From contig CM042688.1 in NCBI GenBank assembly GCA_023614405.1, forward strand, positions 446,514,028-446,578,027: a DNA stretch of 64,000 nt. Reading direction: 5' to 3'. Position 1 is the first letter of the stretch, and every line of letters begins with the position of its first letter. The DNA is from Avena insularis (lineage: Eukaryota > Streptophyta > Magnoliopsida > Poales > Poaceae). Below are positions 40,094 to 52,931 of this stretch, piece after piece. The notes under the pieces were generated by a model. It was not told where the DNA came from. It made no database searches and saw nothing but the letters and a program-made list of their open reading frames with translations. The translations under genes were made by a program, and so were the position numbers.

Positions 40094-40426
40094 CAGTGTG
40101 TAAAACCTTGGTCACAGAGACCAAAACCACATAGGAGAGCATCTTCCACATTGCATATTGCACCAGTGTGGCAGAAGTTGCATCAAAGAATTCACTAGAG
40201 TGTGTGTTGTCATTTGGGTCCATGTGGTTTAGGAAAATAACACATGCAATGATACTAGTGGATTAGTGTGGTCTAGAAAAATAACACATGAAGAGACACT
40301 AGTGGATTAGTGTGTCAAACCATGGTGATAGAGACAAGAAATAAATAGGAAAGCAGCTTCCACATTGCATGTTGTGCCGGTGTGGCAGAATTGCATCACA
40401 AAATCGTCTGGAGTGTGTGTTATATG

Positions 40427-43400
40427 TGTAACACCCCCGGGATCATGGTTAAACAAATACCAGACCTTAGCCTAACATAAGCTTAACCTAGAGCTCAAGG
40501 ATATTCAGTGAGAAATCAATAATACATCAGTAATCCCGTGACACAAAAATTACTACAGCAAGCTCATAGCTGAGCGATGAACCAAAATATTACAAGCAAA
40601 GGTCACTGACCACAAACATCAAACAACGGAAGGAAAATTATGCCATAAAGTATAGGAAACTTAACAAATGGCCTAAGAGGCCTGAAGCATAACGATGTCG
40701 TCCTAGTCCATAGATTCTAGGCTGCCGGCCGAGAACCCCAAGCTACTCGTCGGTGTCGATGTCGTACGGAACTCATCTTCAAGGGAACACTTACTCTGAA
40801 AGTAACAACAAAGCAAGGGTGAGTATAGGGTGTATTCCCCAAGACTTACGGCTGGTGGGGTTATTTTGGATAAAGCCATCTTTATTTGTAAAACAAGAGG
40901 GAGAGAAGAAGCTCGTCTAATCAGAATATTTTAAAAGGGGATAAGAGAGCGACATCTCTAAAGATTTGATCATCGTCTTGATATCCACCAAAGTAATCCT
41001 CATCTCACAACTAGGATCACCCCTCGTACCCATGAGGAAGCATCCTTGACAAAAATTAGTTGCCAAGTTTTACGATTAGGTTATAATTCTCTATGATCTC
41101 ATGTTCATTCCCAAGTCGTCCATAACTATGGACATGGATTTTCGAAAAGATTTAACCCTGCAAGGGTGTACAACTTTACCCACACGTACCAACTGACTCT
41201 TAATGCCAGTACATTAGCCCTCTTCCTTGGAAGGCCGGTAGAGGATGGTTGGCCACGACCTTTACCTTGCTTTCACCGAGACCATGAGTCATGCCCTAAG
41301 GATGGTTCCGCCGTAACGGGTCAAATCTTGAAGCCGGTCCCTAGAGATGTGTGTCAAGTTTAGTTTACCAGGGGCTCTATCTACCCCAAGCAACCATGGC
41401 CACGCTTACCTACCTGTTATGATGCACCTTCACCCGCCAAATCTTTCAAAGCGTTTTCTATGCATATGTCGAATGGAATGCCGAACTATGTGACTCATGG
41501 AATCTACTAGGCAAGTTAGTCAGTAGAGGGGTCCTCATAAACCCCGTGTGGTTGTACACTCATCTTGGTTCCGAGGGCAAGAACTAGGGTCCTAATGGTG
41601 GCGAGCATGGGACTATAAAAACCACATCCCATCGTGGCCTCCCATAGAAGCCTTAGCATGTTTAACCTTTACCAGTGATCTTACCTCGTCAATATACCTC
41701 GTTCTCCTGTCATACTAGATTCCCAGTACTGACAGCTATGCATGGCTAAGCAAGACACAGATGATAGCTCTAGCAATGCACATAAGCCAAACCTAGTTAT
41801 GCTAGGAGCAATGGATCAGGTAATATAAGCTCAAAGGGATTAATGCGATAGATAGGATACTCTATCTATCGATAAAAGACCACATTAGAATCATATGCAT
41901 CATGGCAAGAATTGAAATGCTTTTGAAACCATAGGATTGTATAATTGTGGGGCAATTCTTGCCTTGTTTGTTGGTACCCAAATATAGATCTTCGGAAGCC
42001 TTGTACTTGACTTGATTACAGTTGGTCAAGTATTGTTCATCAATCTTCGATGGTGTTGGCCTCGGTCTTCGATCTTGATCTCGATATCATATTCTACCGA
42101 GAAGAAGCAAACATCACAAAGAAAGGGGAAAACAATCAACACATGGCATCGATGCAATGCTCAAGCAAGGATGATGATATGACAAGTTAAATATATCTTA
42201 AATGAAACCCTAGGGCATGCTTGATCATTTTAAATAGGGTCCGAAAGGTACAAACCCTAGGACAGGGGAACCCCGGAACACCTATGAGGGGTTGATTTAG
42301 TTCTCTAATTAAACTTGTCTTTTAAGTTGCTTAACAATGCATGGTTATAGTTTAAATAGATAGATCTCAATTTTTTGGACATTTTGATATATTATACACA
42401 TTTTTTGAGTTATAAATAATTATTTATTGAATTTATAAGATTTAAAGCATTTTCTGAAATTATTGAACTAATTTAAAAGATTTACTACATCACATGTGTG
42501 GAGGCCGACCCACCCAGGGGGTGAGGGACTTTTTCACTTCTTGGGCTACGACCCACCGTGATGTGCCTCCAGGCCCCATGCCATGCCACCCACGCCGTGG
42601 CAACGCGGCCCACAACGGCTGACGTGGTCGACCCTGCTGCCAAAAGACAGTGTGGAGGACGTCACCATGGTGAGGACTTTTTTTTCCTCTGGGGGCTACC
42701 GCCATACCCATAGTGATCGCCTCGGCCCCCCCACCACACCCTCAGGCGCCACGCAAAGATGGCACGGGCCCACCAGTTGCGCTGGCGTCACGATGATGTC
42801 GGCGTGACGTCTGGACGGCAGGGAACTACCAGGATGGTCGCAGGGATGGCGATTGGCAGCGAAATGGGACACGCGAGGAGGACGACTAGCTGCAAAGCGA
42901 CGCGATGGACCTTATAGCGGCTGCGCCGCTGCTATTTGGCAGCCAGAGAAATGACTACGGTGAGGTTCTATGGTGGCACACGACGGTGCTCGGCGACAAG
43001 ACGAAACAGAGCAAGAGAGAGAGAGAAAGGAGAGGTCTAGGGGGACCACTAACTCACCATGAAGATGTTGGAGAGGTCTACAAGGGCGGAGGAGGTCGGG
43101 AGGCGCCGAAATCGATGACGAATGCGGCGGCCGGAGTTGGGGACGTGGGGTCGATTGGGACGCTTGGGGGCTCTTTAGCTTGCTCTGGTTGGGGAAAACG
43201 GTGGAGATAGGTGAGGTGGATCTCAAGGGCCCCTCGATTGGGCATGGGGAGGCATGGAGCAAGCTCTAGCTCGAGGCCATGGCTGGCTAGGGTTTCGATA
43301 GAGAGGGGATGTGTACAGGGAGGGCGAGAGAGCGAGCAAGAGGGACTGGGGAGGATGGCCACGACACTGGGGTTTTATCCCGTCTTCTAGGTTGGTGGAC

Positions 43401-43906
43401 AGCAACGATTTCTTCTCTACATCGACGACGAGGCGCACGGCACACAGGTGCTTCTCCGTCGCGAGGAAGAAGAAAGGAGAGGGATGGCAGAGAGGTACCG
43501 GCTGCTAGGCTGCTAGCTAGCGCGCTGGAGCGGTAGAGAGGGAAGAGAAGAGATGGGCCAGCCTGGCTGCTATTGGTTCTCTATTTTTTCAGAAAACATT
43601 TTTCCAATTCTGTTTTGAATTCTCTCTTTTGTATTTTCAAATACTTTATGGTTTTTAATCATTTCAAAAATACCAGAACGTTTGTAAATATCCAAAATAA
43701 TGTAGGGACCCCTTTATACTATTTGGGATCCACACTTTTGAGTTTTCAAAAATATTCAAAACCTTTTGAATTCATTTCAAAGAGGGAGGGAAAACTAGGG
43801 TTTTAGGGTTTGCATATTATTTTATTTGCATGCAATTTTAAAATATGATGCTCATGCAATGCACATTAAACCCTAATTAGACATTAGCTAAAACTGGGGT
43901 GTTACA
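40427..43906 (-). repeat. 3' LTR of element 2 (left copy)
   Basis: This 3,480-bp copy of the LTR matches 47296-50688. Near 42490-42800 it carries about 100 bp or more that is shorter or different in the other copy, in a GC-rich part with CCACC/GGTGG words. A GC-rich leader region with AAACCCTAGCC lies at about 43150-43340 on the minus strand. Open frames in this region and a plus-strand frame (41166-41363) recur in the other LTR only because the copies share ancestry. Confidence 0.9.
43371..43380 (-). promoter_or_regulatory. Predicted TATA-like box of element 2 (left LTR)
   Basis: Read on the minus strand the sequence is GGATAAAACC. It is followed by a C/T-rich segment and an AAACCCTAGCC-type leader, a common arrangement in plant promoters. 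The right LTR has the weaker equivalent AGGGGATAAG at 50131-50140. Prediction only. Confidence 0.4.
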
Positions 43907-43920
43907 GCTCTATCCCCCTT
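43907..43920 (-). other. Polypurine tract of element 2
   Basis: Read on the minus strand it is AAGGGGGATAGAGC, directly abutting the TGTAACACC start of the 3' LTR. Its position and orientation agree with the primer binding site at the other end of the interior. Confidence 0.85.
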
Positions 43921-46900
43921 ACGAGAGTCTCGACCCGAGATTCCAATGGTAGGAAGAAGGAAGAGAAACGGGGTCACTTCTAAGGATAAGAGGGAAACAT
44001 ACTAAACAACACACCGAGTATCTCATGATCCTCTCATGAATGAGTGTTCAGAAAAAACTCTGAAATGACGACATGAAACACGTCAAGGTAACGGAGGAAA
44101 CAACAGGAGATAGTTTCAGGGTAACAGATAACTAGTCTTCATAAGGATTGAGACTATGGAGCTTCAGAAGGGTTTAGGCTTCTAAGAAGGAAAGCTTACA
44201 ACAGAAAGAACATGACCACAGACTTCGAGAGGTGAACCTCTACTAAACAGCTTAAGTAGGTCTTCCAGGGGTACATAGATATGGATAACCAAGCTGTTGA
44301 ATTAGTTTTGATACAGAAGGGTCACTCTTCGTTCAACAGAAGGTTAAGACAGAAAGGTTGTTTTGTGGCGAGGACTCGTAAGAGTCACAAGAAACCTATA
44401 ACAAGAGGAACTAATGTTTACCAACATCATAGTCACTCTATGAACATGTTAGAGGAACGAAGGAAACTCTTTATTCATCCAGGTCTATCAAAATCTTTGC
44501 CAAGGATCATGATATCACTTTACACCACCAAGATGGTTAAGTAAGAAGATTCCTGATGACACGCGAAAAAAGAAACTTTATTCTCAGACTTCAATTACCT
44601 TGGCACAACAAGATGCTTGCCAACATAAAGGGTCTAGAGAATTGACCGAGCGACATTTAGCAACACTACTTTAAATGTTCCCCTTGATGTTCGAGAAAGC
44701 AAACATCAAGTAAAGGTCGGACTTCGGACACAAAGGAGACCATAAGAACAACTCCTATAATTAACTCATAGAAGATGCCTCATGAAGAGTGGTTGTTATT
44801 TGCTAATTCAATAGAATATAGAAATAGGTATTCTGACTAGTTGTGTCAACTATTACATCAATCTTGCCGGATTTACAAAGAAAGCTCTGTCAATTCCTTG
44901 AGAAACACCAACCATCATGTCTGCTTGAGATTCATATTTGGTTAGGTGGAATGATACTTCAGACTCAGCATGTCCGAATACAAAGCTTGCGACATTTACC
45001 GTAAAGGTAAAGTCACTAGTTTCTCAAGATATTGACTACAATGTTAAGCTCCCAGAGACTGAGCTAGATTGCTAGACTCATGTATTAGCAACTTGTCAGG
45101 GGACAACTGCTCATACATCAAGTACTTGCAATGAAACACAAGTGTCCATAAGGAAACATAGATAACTCTACTAACCGGAGAAGGTTACTTCTAACATCCA
45201 GAACACATACTTCAAGATAACACGAAGGAGGTTCTCGGAAGTTTTCCAACATTAATGCCAAATGTTCCATATGAATCTAGTCTGACATGGAGAAAATAAG
45301 GATATTGTTGATGGGCTCAACAACAAACTTATCAAGATACTCTAGTTGATGAACTCATATGTTACTTGAACAAGGCAAAGTATTGGTCAGACCAAAGTAC
45401 ATGAAGATGTACTCAACTGAAACATCACGAGTAGCAACATCATCAAGATAGTCCTTGGAACTGGGTTTGATTTGACCATAGCCCAAATCAAATCAAATAC
45501 GGGGGAAGATAACATATCCACGAAGGAAATACTATCTTTCTTCAGCGCGAACAAAACTAGACATCCCTTTAAGTTAAATTAAGTCAGATAGAACTTTTTT
45601 CTTACAACTCTCCAAGTTGTTGTTTAAGCTCAACCAACTAATTCAGGGGTACCCAGTATGGATCCTCGGAGAAGAGGCAGTTCAAAGAACTAGCTTGCTC
45701 AAGAATTTGACAACACGGTCATGTGGCAACATGGAGATACTTCTAGAAAGATGTTTAGAATATCACGAACTAACAATATGTCACTTAGTTCGCGAGGAAA
45801 CTTTCTTATAAGGAAAGAGGACATAGTCTCAGAGTTTCGGCACGAGCCTAACTCTTTGACCAAAGAGGGTGTACCAGAATAACGGACTTGGTAGAACAAT
45901 CATCCTTTGCTTAGTGATAGGATTAACCAATCACGCTAAAGATGACACAAATGTCCTTGGAATTCAAAGCAATAGTAATTGCTAAGAATCTCAGATGGCC
46001 ACATTGTTACGCACACGCATCATTCTCGAGTGCAAAATCTCGAAGGAAGGGTGCGTAGATATGTGTAAAAGCATCATTCATTAAGAAGGTTATGAAGCTC
46101 AACATAACCTCTTAGTATAAAAGACTGTGATACTCTTAGGTAGAACAGATAGAAGCTAATCATGCCTCCTAACCTGCGGACTACAACACTTTAACCTGGT
46201 CCTAGATATGACAAGGTACTAGAGTTTGTTTCTCCTGACATCCCGAAATAGTTTATCATGATGGACCACAAGAGTATCTTTCATCAGAAGACACCAATGA
46301 ACATTACTACTTGGCTACCAACTGATAGACAAAGATCGGAAACAACAAGGAGGAAAGGAACATGCTCAGGATAGAATCCTGAGATGTGGATGCATAGATT
46401 AACATTCTTACAAAAACCAATGCATAGAAGGGAAGGTGTGGCAGAGTCATGAATATATATATGACACTTACGAGGAGTACTCTTATCGTGATATATTTGG
46501 TTGCATTAAAGAACTTCTTCCATGGATAGTGGTAGGGGAAGTCCTTTATTGTCGAAATTCAATCGCGACAATAACCACAAGCTTGAAGGCCATAATGGTA
46601 GTACCAGCCATCCTGAGGTAATATTTTAACATTAACAACAGGGGACAATGGAATGGACCCTGGGTTAAAGATCAGCTTCATGTACAAGATTCACCACACT
46701 AGAATCCAGCATAATTCAGGATCTTCGGTTCAAGTTCAAGGGTTAAAACCCAAGAAAAGAGTAACTACTACTTGAGTGACACAGCTTACACCACAATATA
46801 GTAATCACGAGGTAGCTTCCAAGAGAAGAAAAAACTTCTGAAGTACCCAAACAAATAAAAAGGAGGCACGCGAGGAGAAAAAAACCTCGAAACCTATAAT

Positions 46901-47278
46901 AGAACACTAAGGATCCTTCAATATAATACTATAGGCCCATAAGATAGATAGATCACGAGGGGAAGAAATCTCTCAGCTGAAACGGAGCAAAGGGAACAAA
47001 GTAACACACAACACACACAACTCTAGAGAACTCTACACTAGGTCAACTGGTTGAGAAACGACATGCCCAACAGGCACCTAAGATTTGAAAGACGGGAGAG
47101 ATATCAAAACTTTTCCCAAATCAACACAAGGTAAGATGACCTAGAGTGAGAGAAAAACTGGATAAGGACAAAAAGAAGCATACTAGAGTTTTCGCAAATA
47201 CTTTTCATCTTTGAAATAGTTTTCACAAACACTAGACTCAACATCGACCAATAGCAAGGTTTTCCTACGGTCGGTACT

Positions 47279-47290
47279 GCTCTGATACCA
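47279..47290 (-). other. Primer binding site of element 2 (initiator Met tRNA type)
   Basis: The plus strand reads GCTCTGATACCA, the complement of TGGTATCAGAGC. It lies five bases from the right LTR, at the correct side for a minus-strand element. Confidence 0.92.
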
Positions 47291-47295
47291 AAAAC

Positions 47296-50200
47296 TGTAA
47301 CACCCCTAGGATCATGGTTAAACAAATCCCAGACCTTAGCCTGACATAAGTTTAACCTAGTGCTCGAGGATATTCAATGAGAAATCGGTAACACAACAGT
47401 AATCCTACAACACAAAAATTATTAGAGCAAGCTCATAGCTGAGCAAAGAACCAAAATATTACAAGCATAGGTCAGTGGCCACAAACACCAAACAACAGAA
47501 GGCAAATTATGCCATGAAGTATAGCAAACTTAACAAATGGCCTAAGAGGCCTGAAGCATCACGATGATGTCCCAGCCCATAGATTCCATGCTGTCGGCCG
47601 GGAATCCCAAGCTACTCGTCGGTGTTGATGTCGTATGGAACTCATCTTCAAGGGAACACATACTCTAAAAGTATCAACAAAGCAAGGGAGAGTGCAGGGT
47701 GTACTCCGCAAGACTTATGGCTGGTGGGGTTATTTTGCATAAAGCCATCTTTATTTGTAAAACAAGAGGGAGAGAAGAAGCTCATCTAATCAGAATACTT
47801 TAAAAGGGTATAAGAGAGCGACATCTCTGAAGAATTGATCATCATCTTCATATCCACCAAAGTAATCCTCATCTCACAACTAGGATAACCCCCTCGTACC
47901 CATGAGGAAGCATCCTCAACAAAAACTAGTTGCCAAGTTTTACGATTAGGTTATAATTCTCTATGATCTCACGTTCATTCCCAAGTCGTCCATCACCGTG
48001 GACACGACTTCTCGACAAGATTTAACCCTACAAGGGTGTACAACTTTACCCACACGTACCAACCGACTCTTAATGCCAGTACATTAGCCCTCTTCCTTGG
48101 AAGGCCGGTAGAGGATGGTTGGCCATTACCTTTACCTTACTTTCGCCGAGACCATGAGTCACGCCCTAAGGATGGTTCCGCCGTAATGGGTCAAATCACG
48201 AAGCCGATCCCTAGAGATGTGTGTCGAGGTTGGTTTACCAGGGGCGCTATCTACCCAAGCAACCACGGCCACGCTTACCTACCTGTTATGATGCACCTTC
48301 ACCCGCCAAATCTTTCAAAGCATTTTCTATGCATATGTCGAATGGAACACCGAACTATGTGACTCCTGGAGTCTACTAGACAAGTTAGTCAGCAGAGGGG
48401 TCCCGATAAACCCCGTGTGGCTGTATGCTCGTCTTGGTTCCGAGGGCAAGAACTCGGGTCCTAATGGTGGTGAGCATGGGACTATAAAAACCACATCCCA
48501 CCGTGGCCTCCCATACAAGCCTTAGCATGTTTAACCTTTACCAGTGATCTTACCTCATCAATATACCTCGTTCTCCTGTCATACTAGATTCACTGCATTT
48601 GGTACATCTTTTGAATGAACCAGTACTGACAGCTATGCATGGCTAAGCAAGACATAGATGATAGCTCTAGAAATGCACATAAGCCAAATCTAGTTATGCT
48701 AGGAGCAGTGGATCAGGTAATATAAGCTCAAAGGGATTAATGCGACAGATAGGATACTCTATCTATCGATAAAAGACCATAGTAGAATCGTATGCATCAT
48801 GGAAATAATTGAAATTCTTTTGAAACCATAGGATTGTATAATGGTGGGGCTATGCTTGCCTTGTTTGTTGATACCCAAATATAGATCTTTAGAAGCCTTG
48901 TACTTGACTTGATTACAGTTGGTCAAGTATTGTTCATCGATCTTCGATGGTGTTAACCTCGGTCTTCGATCTCTATGTCGATATCGTATTCTACCGAGAA
49001 GAAGCAAACACCGCAAAGAAAGGGGAAAACAATCAACACATGGCATCGATGCAATGCTCAAGCAAGGATGATGATATGACAAGTTAAATAGATCTTAAAT
49101 GAAACCCTAGGGCATGCTTGATCATTTTAAACATGTCCGAAAGGTACAAACCATAGGATAGGGGAACCCCGGAACACCTATGAGGGGTTGATTTAGTTCT
49201 CTAATTAAACTTGTCCTTTAAGTTGCTCAACAATGCATGATTATAGTTGAAACAGATAGATCTCAATTTTCTGGACATTTTGATATATTATACATATTTT
49301 TTGAGTTATCTATAATTATTTATTGAATTTAAAAGATTTAAAGCATTTTGTGAAATTATTAAACTAATTTAAAAGATTTACTGCATCATCAAAGGTGGAG
49401 GCTGACGTCACCACGGGGTGAGGGACTTTTGTCACTAGGGCTGCATCTACCCACAGTGACTGACTGATAGGCCCCAGGCCATCTCAGCAGCCACGCGGCA
49501 AAGACGGGCCCACAACGGATTTGACGGGGCTGACCCATGCGCCTGGCGTCACGATGACGTCGACGTGACGTCTGGACGGCAGGGAACTACCAGGATGGTC
49601 GCAGGGATGGCGATTGGCAGCAAAATGGGACACACGAGGAGGACGGCTAGCTGTAGAGCAACGCGGTGGACCTTAAAGCGGCTGCACCGCTGCTATATGG
49701 AAGCTAAAGAAACGGATATAGTGAGGTTCTATGGCGGCGCACGGCGGTGCTCGGCGACAGGATGAAACGGAGCGAGAGAGAGAAAGGAGAGGTCCTGGGG
49801 GACCACTAGCGCACCATGAAGATGTTGGAGGGGTCTACGAGGCCGGAGGAGGTCAGGAGGCGCCGGAATCGACGACAAACGCGGCGGCCGGAGTTGGTGA
49901 TCTGGGGTCGATTAGGACGCTTGGGGGTACTTTAGCTTGCTCTGGTTGGGGCAAACGGCAGAGATGGGCGAGGCGGATCTCAAGGGCCCCTCGATTGGGC
50001 ATGGGGAGGCCTGGAGCAAGCTCTAGCTCGAGGCCATGGCAGGCTAGGGTTTCGGTAGAGAGGGGATGTGTATAGGGAGGGCGAGAGAGAGAGCAAGAGT
50101 AACTGGGGAGGATGGCCACGACACTGGGGTCTTATCCCCTCTTCCAGGTCAGCGAACGGCGGTGATTTCTTCTCTGCATCGATGACGAGGTGCACAGCAC

Positions 50201-50688
50201 GCAGGTGCTTCTCCATCGCGAGAAGAAGAAAGGAGAGGGATGGTAGAGAGGTACAGGCCAGGTTAGGCCGGGGTGGGCCGGCTGCTAGGATGCTAGCTAG
50301 CGCGCGGGAGCGGTAGAGAGGGAAGAGAAGAGATGGGACGCCCTGGCTGCTGCTGGTTCTCTAGTTTTTTCAGAAAACATTTTTCCAATTCTTCTTTCAA
50401 TTCTCTCTTTTGTATTTTCAAATACTTTCTGGTTTTGAATCATTTCAAAAATACCAGAACATTTGTAAATATCCAAAATAATGCAGGGACCCCTTTATAC
50501 TATTTGGGATCCACGCTTTTGAGTTTTCAAAAATATTCAAAACCATTTGAATTCATTTTCAAATAGGGAGGGAAAACTAGGGTTTTAGGGTTTGCATATT
50601 ATTTTATTTGCATGCCATTTTAAAATATGATGCTCATGAAATGCACATTAAACCCTAATTAGACATTAGCTAAAACTGGGGTGTTACA
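47296..50688 (-). repeat. 5' LTR of element 2 (right copy)
   Basis: This 3,393-bp direct repeat of the left LTR includes about 27 bp near 48595-48620 that is absent from the left copy (near 41730). Both termini, TGTAACACCCC and GGGGTGTTACA, are intact. The predicted promoter (50131-50140, minus strand) lies about 550 bp from the LTR start, implying an R+U5 leader of roughly 2.8 kb. Confidence 0.9.
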
Positions 50689-52145
50689 ATATGTGGATCA
50701 ATATGTGGTAGGAAAATAGCACATGCAATGATACTAGTGGATCAGTGTGTCAAACCTTGGTCACAGAGACCAAAAACAAATTGGAAAGAAGCTTCCACGT
50801 TTCCTGTTGCACGAGTGTGGCAAAAGTTGGATCACAGAATGTACTGGAGTGTGTGTTGTCATGTGGATGCATGTGGTTTACAAAAATAACACATGCAATT
50901 ATACTAGTGGATCAGTGTGGTCTAGGAAAATAACACATGAATTGACACTAGTGGATCAGTGTGTCAAACCATCTTCACAGAGATCAAAAACAAATAGGAA
51001 AGCATCTTCCACATTGCATGTTACACTAGTGTGGCAGAAGTTGCATCAGAAAATCCACTAGAGTGTGTGTTATCATGTGGATACATGTGGTTTTGGAAAG
51101 AAGGCATGCAATGAAATTAGTGGATCAGCATGTCAAACCTTGGTCAAAGAGACCAAAAACACATAGGAAAGCAGCTTCCACATTGCATGTTGCACCAGTG
51201 TGGTAGAAGTTGCATCACAGAATCCACTGGAGTGTGTGTTGTCTTGTGGATCCATGTGGTTTAGGAAAAGAACACATGCAAAGACTCTAGGTGATCAATG
51301 TGGTATACAAAAAGAACACATGTCATGACACTAGTGGATCAATGTGTCAAACCTTGGTCACAGAGACCAAAACGACATAGGAAAGCAGCTTCCACATTGC
51401 ATATTGCAGCAGTGTGGCAGATGTTGCATCACAGAATTTACTGGAGTGTGTGTTGTCATTTGGGTCCATGTGGTTTAGGAAAATAACACATGCAATGATA
51501 CTAGTGGATCAGTGTGGTCTATAAAAATAACACACGAAATGACACTAGTGGATTAGTGTATCAAACCATGGTGATAGAGACAAAAAAATAGGAAATTAGC
51601 TTCCACATTGCATGTTGCACCAGTGTGGCAGAATAGCATCACAGAATCCACTGGAGTGTGTGTTATATGTGGATCAGTGTGGTCTAGGAAAATAACACAT
51701 GCCATGATGCTAGTGGATCAATGTGTGAAACCTTGGTCACAGAGACGAAAAACTGATTGGAAAGCAGCTTCCACATTGCCTGCTGCACCAGTGTGGCAGA
51801 AGTTGCATCACAAAATCCACTGGAGTGTGTGGGTCATGTGGATCCATTTGGTTTAGGAAAATAACACATGCAATGCCACTACTGGATCAATGTGGTGCAG
51901 GAAAAGAACACATGCAATGACACTAGTGGATCAGTGTGTCAAACCTTGGTCACAAAGACCAAAACCACATAGGAAAGGAGCTTCCACATTACTTCCATGT
52001 AGCATGTTGCACCAATGTGGCAGATGTTGCATCACATAATCCACTGGAGTGTGTATTGTCATGTGGATTAGTGTGGTTTAGGAAAAGAACACCTGCAATG
52101 CCACTAGGTGGCAATGTGGTTTAGGAAAAGAACACATGCAATGAT
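50689..52145 (+). repeat. Satellite array, block C
   Basis: This 1.46-kb stretch of diverged satellite monomers lies between element 2 and the Gypsy element. It starts with the downstream ATATG target duplication and ends in the monomer phase GCAATGAT. It has the same landmarks as block B but no higher-order copy is seen. Confidence 0.93.
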
Positions 52146-52919
52146 TGTTGTGGTGGTATCACGGCAGATGCCATGGATAGGCTAAAGGTGAGGACTAATA
52201 GCACTAGGGGAATCCAGGGAGGGATAGTGAGGTGATTCCTCACACATAATATTTGTATCCGATTCAGTTCACAGATTACAAGTGCTCCTAGAGTTGTATT
52301 GGCTATAGGAGGAAGAAGGAACTCTCTTACTCTCACCCACACTTAACCCGTACAATACCCTTAGAACCTAGAACCTTTCAGAATCGAGGAGCCCCTTCTA
52401 TAGAGGCCCTAGCCCTCCCTATATAGGGGTGGCTAGGTCTCCACTTAGGGCATACGTGGAGGAATATTCTAGGGAATATGCCTCCTCCCAAAGTAGCAAA
52501 ACGACCGGGGTGCTTTTCCCCCGTGTCACCCTTGCAGAGGCTACGTGAGCCTCTATGGCGCCTGCGTCAGCCGACACGGGCGTTGTCACCTCTGTCAGCC
52601 ACGCCTCAGTGGTCCTGCCCTCTTTCGCTCCGCTCATGCAGTGTGTACCGGGGCTTCTTTTGACCAGCGAGATTCCTTCCTTCTCCTAGAAGCTAGATAT
52701 GACCCGAATCATAGTTGATCCGGCCACACCCGTTCCTACATACAAGTCAAATACGCCATTCCGACTTACGCCTTAAGTCGGTTGAGACCTAGTTAGGTGG
52801 ACACCCCCTGGTCCGGGTTACCCCGTGATTCGTCCCACCTTGAGGTGACCCGGCCAGCATCCGCTTTAGCCTTGCCGAACCTCGGCTAACTCGGCCTTTA
52901 TACCCCGGCGTGACCCTAC
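52146..52919 (-). repeat. 3' LTR of the Gypsy element (left copy, truncated)
   Basis: It matches 59183-59954 with few substitutions. On the minus strand it ends ACCACAACA. It lacks the first 20 bp of the LTR (the equivalent of 59955-59974), which were lost in the deletion that joins it to the integrase. A TATA-like CCCCTATATAGGG (about 52417-52429, minus) corresponds to the better preserved box in the right copy. Confidence 0.9.
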
Positions 52920-52931
52920 TCGGCCTTTATA
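52920..52931 (-). other. 12-14 bp filler at the integrase/LTR deletion junction
   Basis: TCGGCCTTTATA here duplicates 52891-52902, and with the two preceding bases the match is 14 bp. The right LTR has this word only once. It lies exactly between the last LTR-matching base (52919) and the first integrase-matching base (about 52932-52935). A short copy of neighbouring sequence at a deletion junction is the signature of templated end joining. Confidence 0.75.

Larger units (their letters stand above)
17635..40426 (+). repeat. Satellite array, block B (main block, 22.8 kb)
   Basis: This is a continuous run of the same satellite as block A. Monomers are about 165-171 bp or about 210-216 bp. The longer class carries two successive copies of a 44-bp box that runs from GTGGTTTAGG through CACATGCAATG to GGATCAGT. 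Most monomers keep the dyad TTGGTC-acaga-GACCAA. 17635-21918 and 40094-40426 are irregular diverged monomers, while 21919-40093 is higher-order repeat. Open frames here arise because monomers have few stops in some phases. They are not protein genes: monomer length is not a multiple of three in the short class and no start context recurs. Confidence 0.95.
43907..47295 (-). other. Interior of element 2, no intact coding region
   Basis: About 3.4 kb without a recognisable retrotransposon domain. Open frames are shorter than about 90 codons in every frame and none shows zinc-knuckle, protease, RT, RNase H or integrase motifs. I see nothing else assignable here apart from the primer binding site and polypurine tract at its ends. 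Confidence 0.65.
40427..50688 (-). mobile_element. Element 2: non-autonomous long-LTR retrotransposon, minus strand
   Basis: Two direct repeats of about 3.4-3.5 kb flank a 3.39-kb interior. Each LTR begins TGTAACACCCC and ends GGGGTGTTACA, an 11-bp terminal inverted repeat. The target duplication ATATG is perfect (40422-40426 and 50689-50693). The primer binding site is read on the minus strand beside the right LTR and the polypurine tract beside the left LTR, so transcription runs from right to left. No gag or pol domain is recognisable in the interior. It resembles element 1 in LTR start, primer type and polypurine tract, which suggests related lineages. Confidence 0.92.

Noticed and set aside
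17635..40426. Many 60-120 codon open frames repeated through the satellite with similar peptides (CVLSCGSMW, THAMTLVDQC and similar).
   Set aside because: They follow monomer repetition, occur on both strands, change frame with each short monomer, and have no domain or start context. They are by-products of a stop-poor satellite.
17635..40426. Satellite considered as 5S rDNA or telomere-derived repeat.
   Set aside because: No 5S gene box order or TTTAGGG telomere runs were seen in the monomers.
41166..41363. A plus-strand frame in element 2 LTRs with a counterpart at 48036-48362.
   Set aside because: It is antisense to the element, differs in length between copies and shows no motif. Shared LTR ancestry is sufficient.
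42905..43536. Overlapping Arg/Pro/Gly-rich frames on both strands in GC-rich LTR leaders (also 49731-50316 and 63048-63808).
   Set aside because: High GC content suppresses stops in all frames. Overlap on both strands and lack of domains argue against coding.
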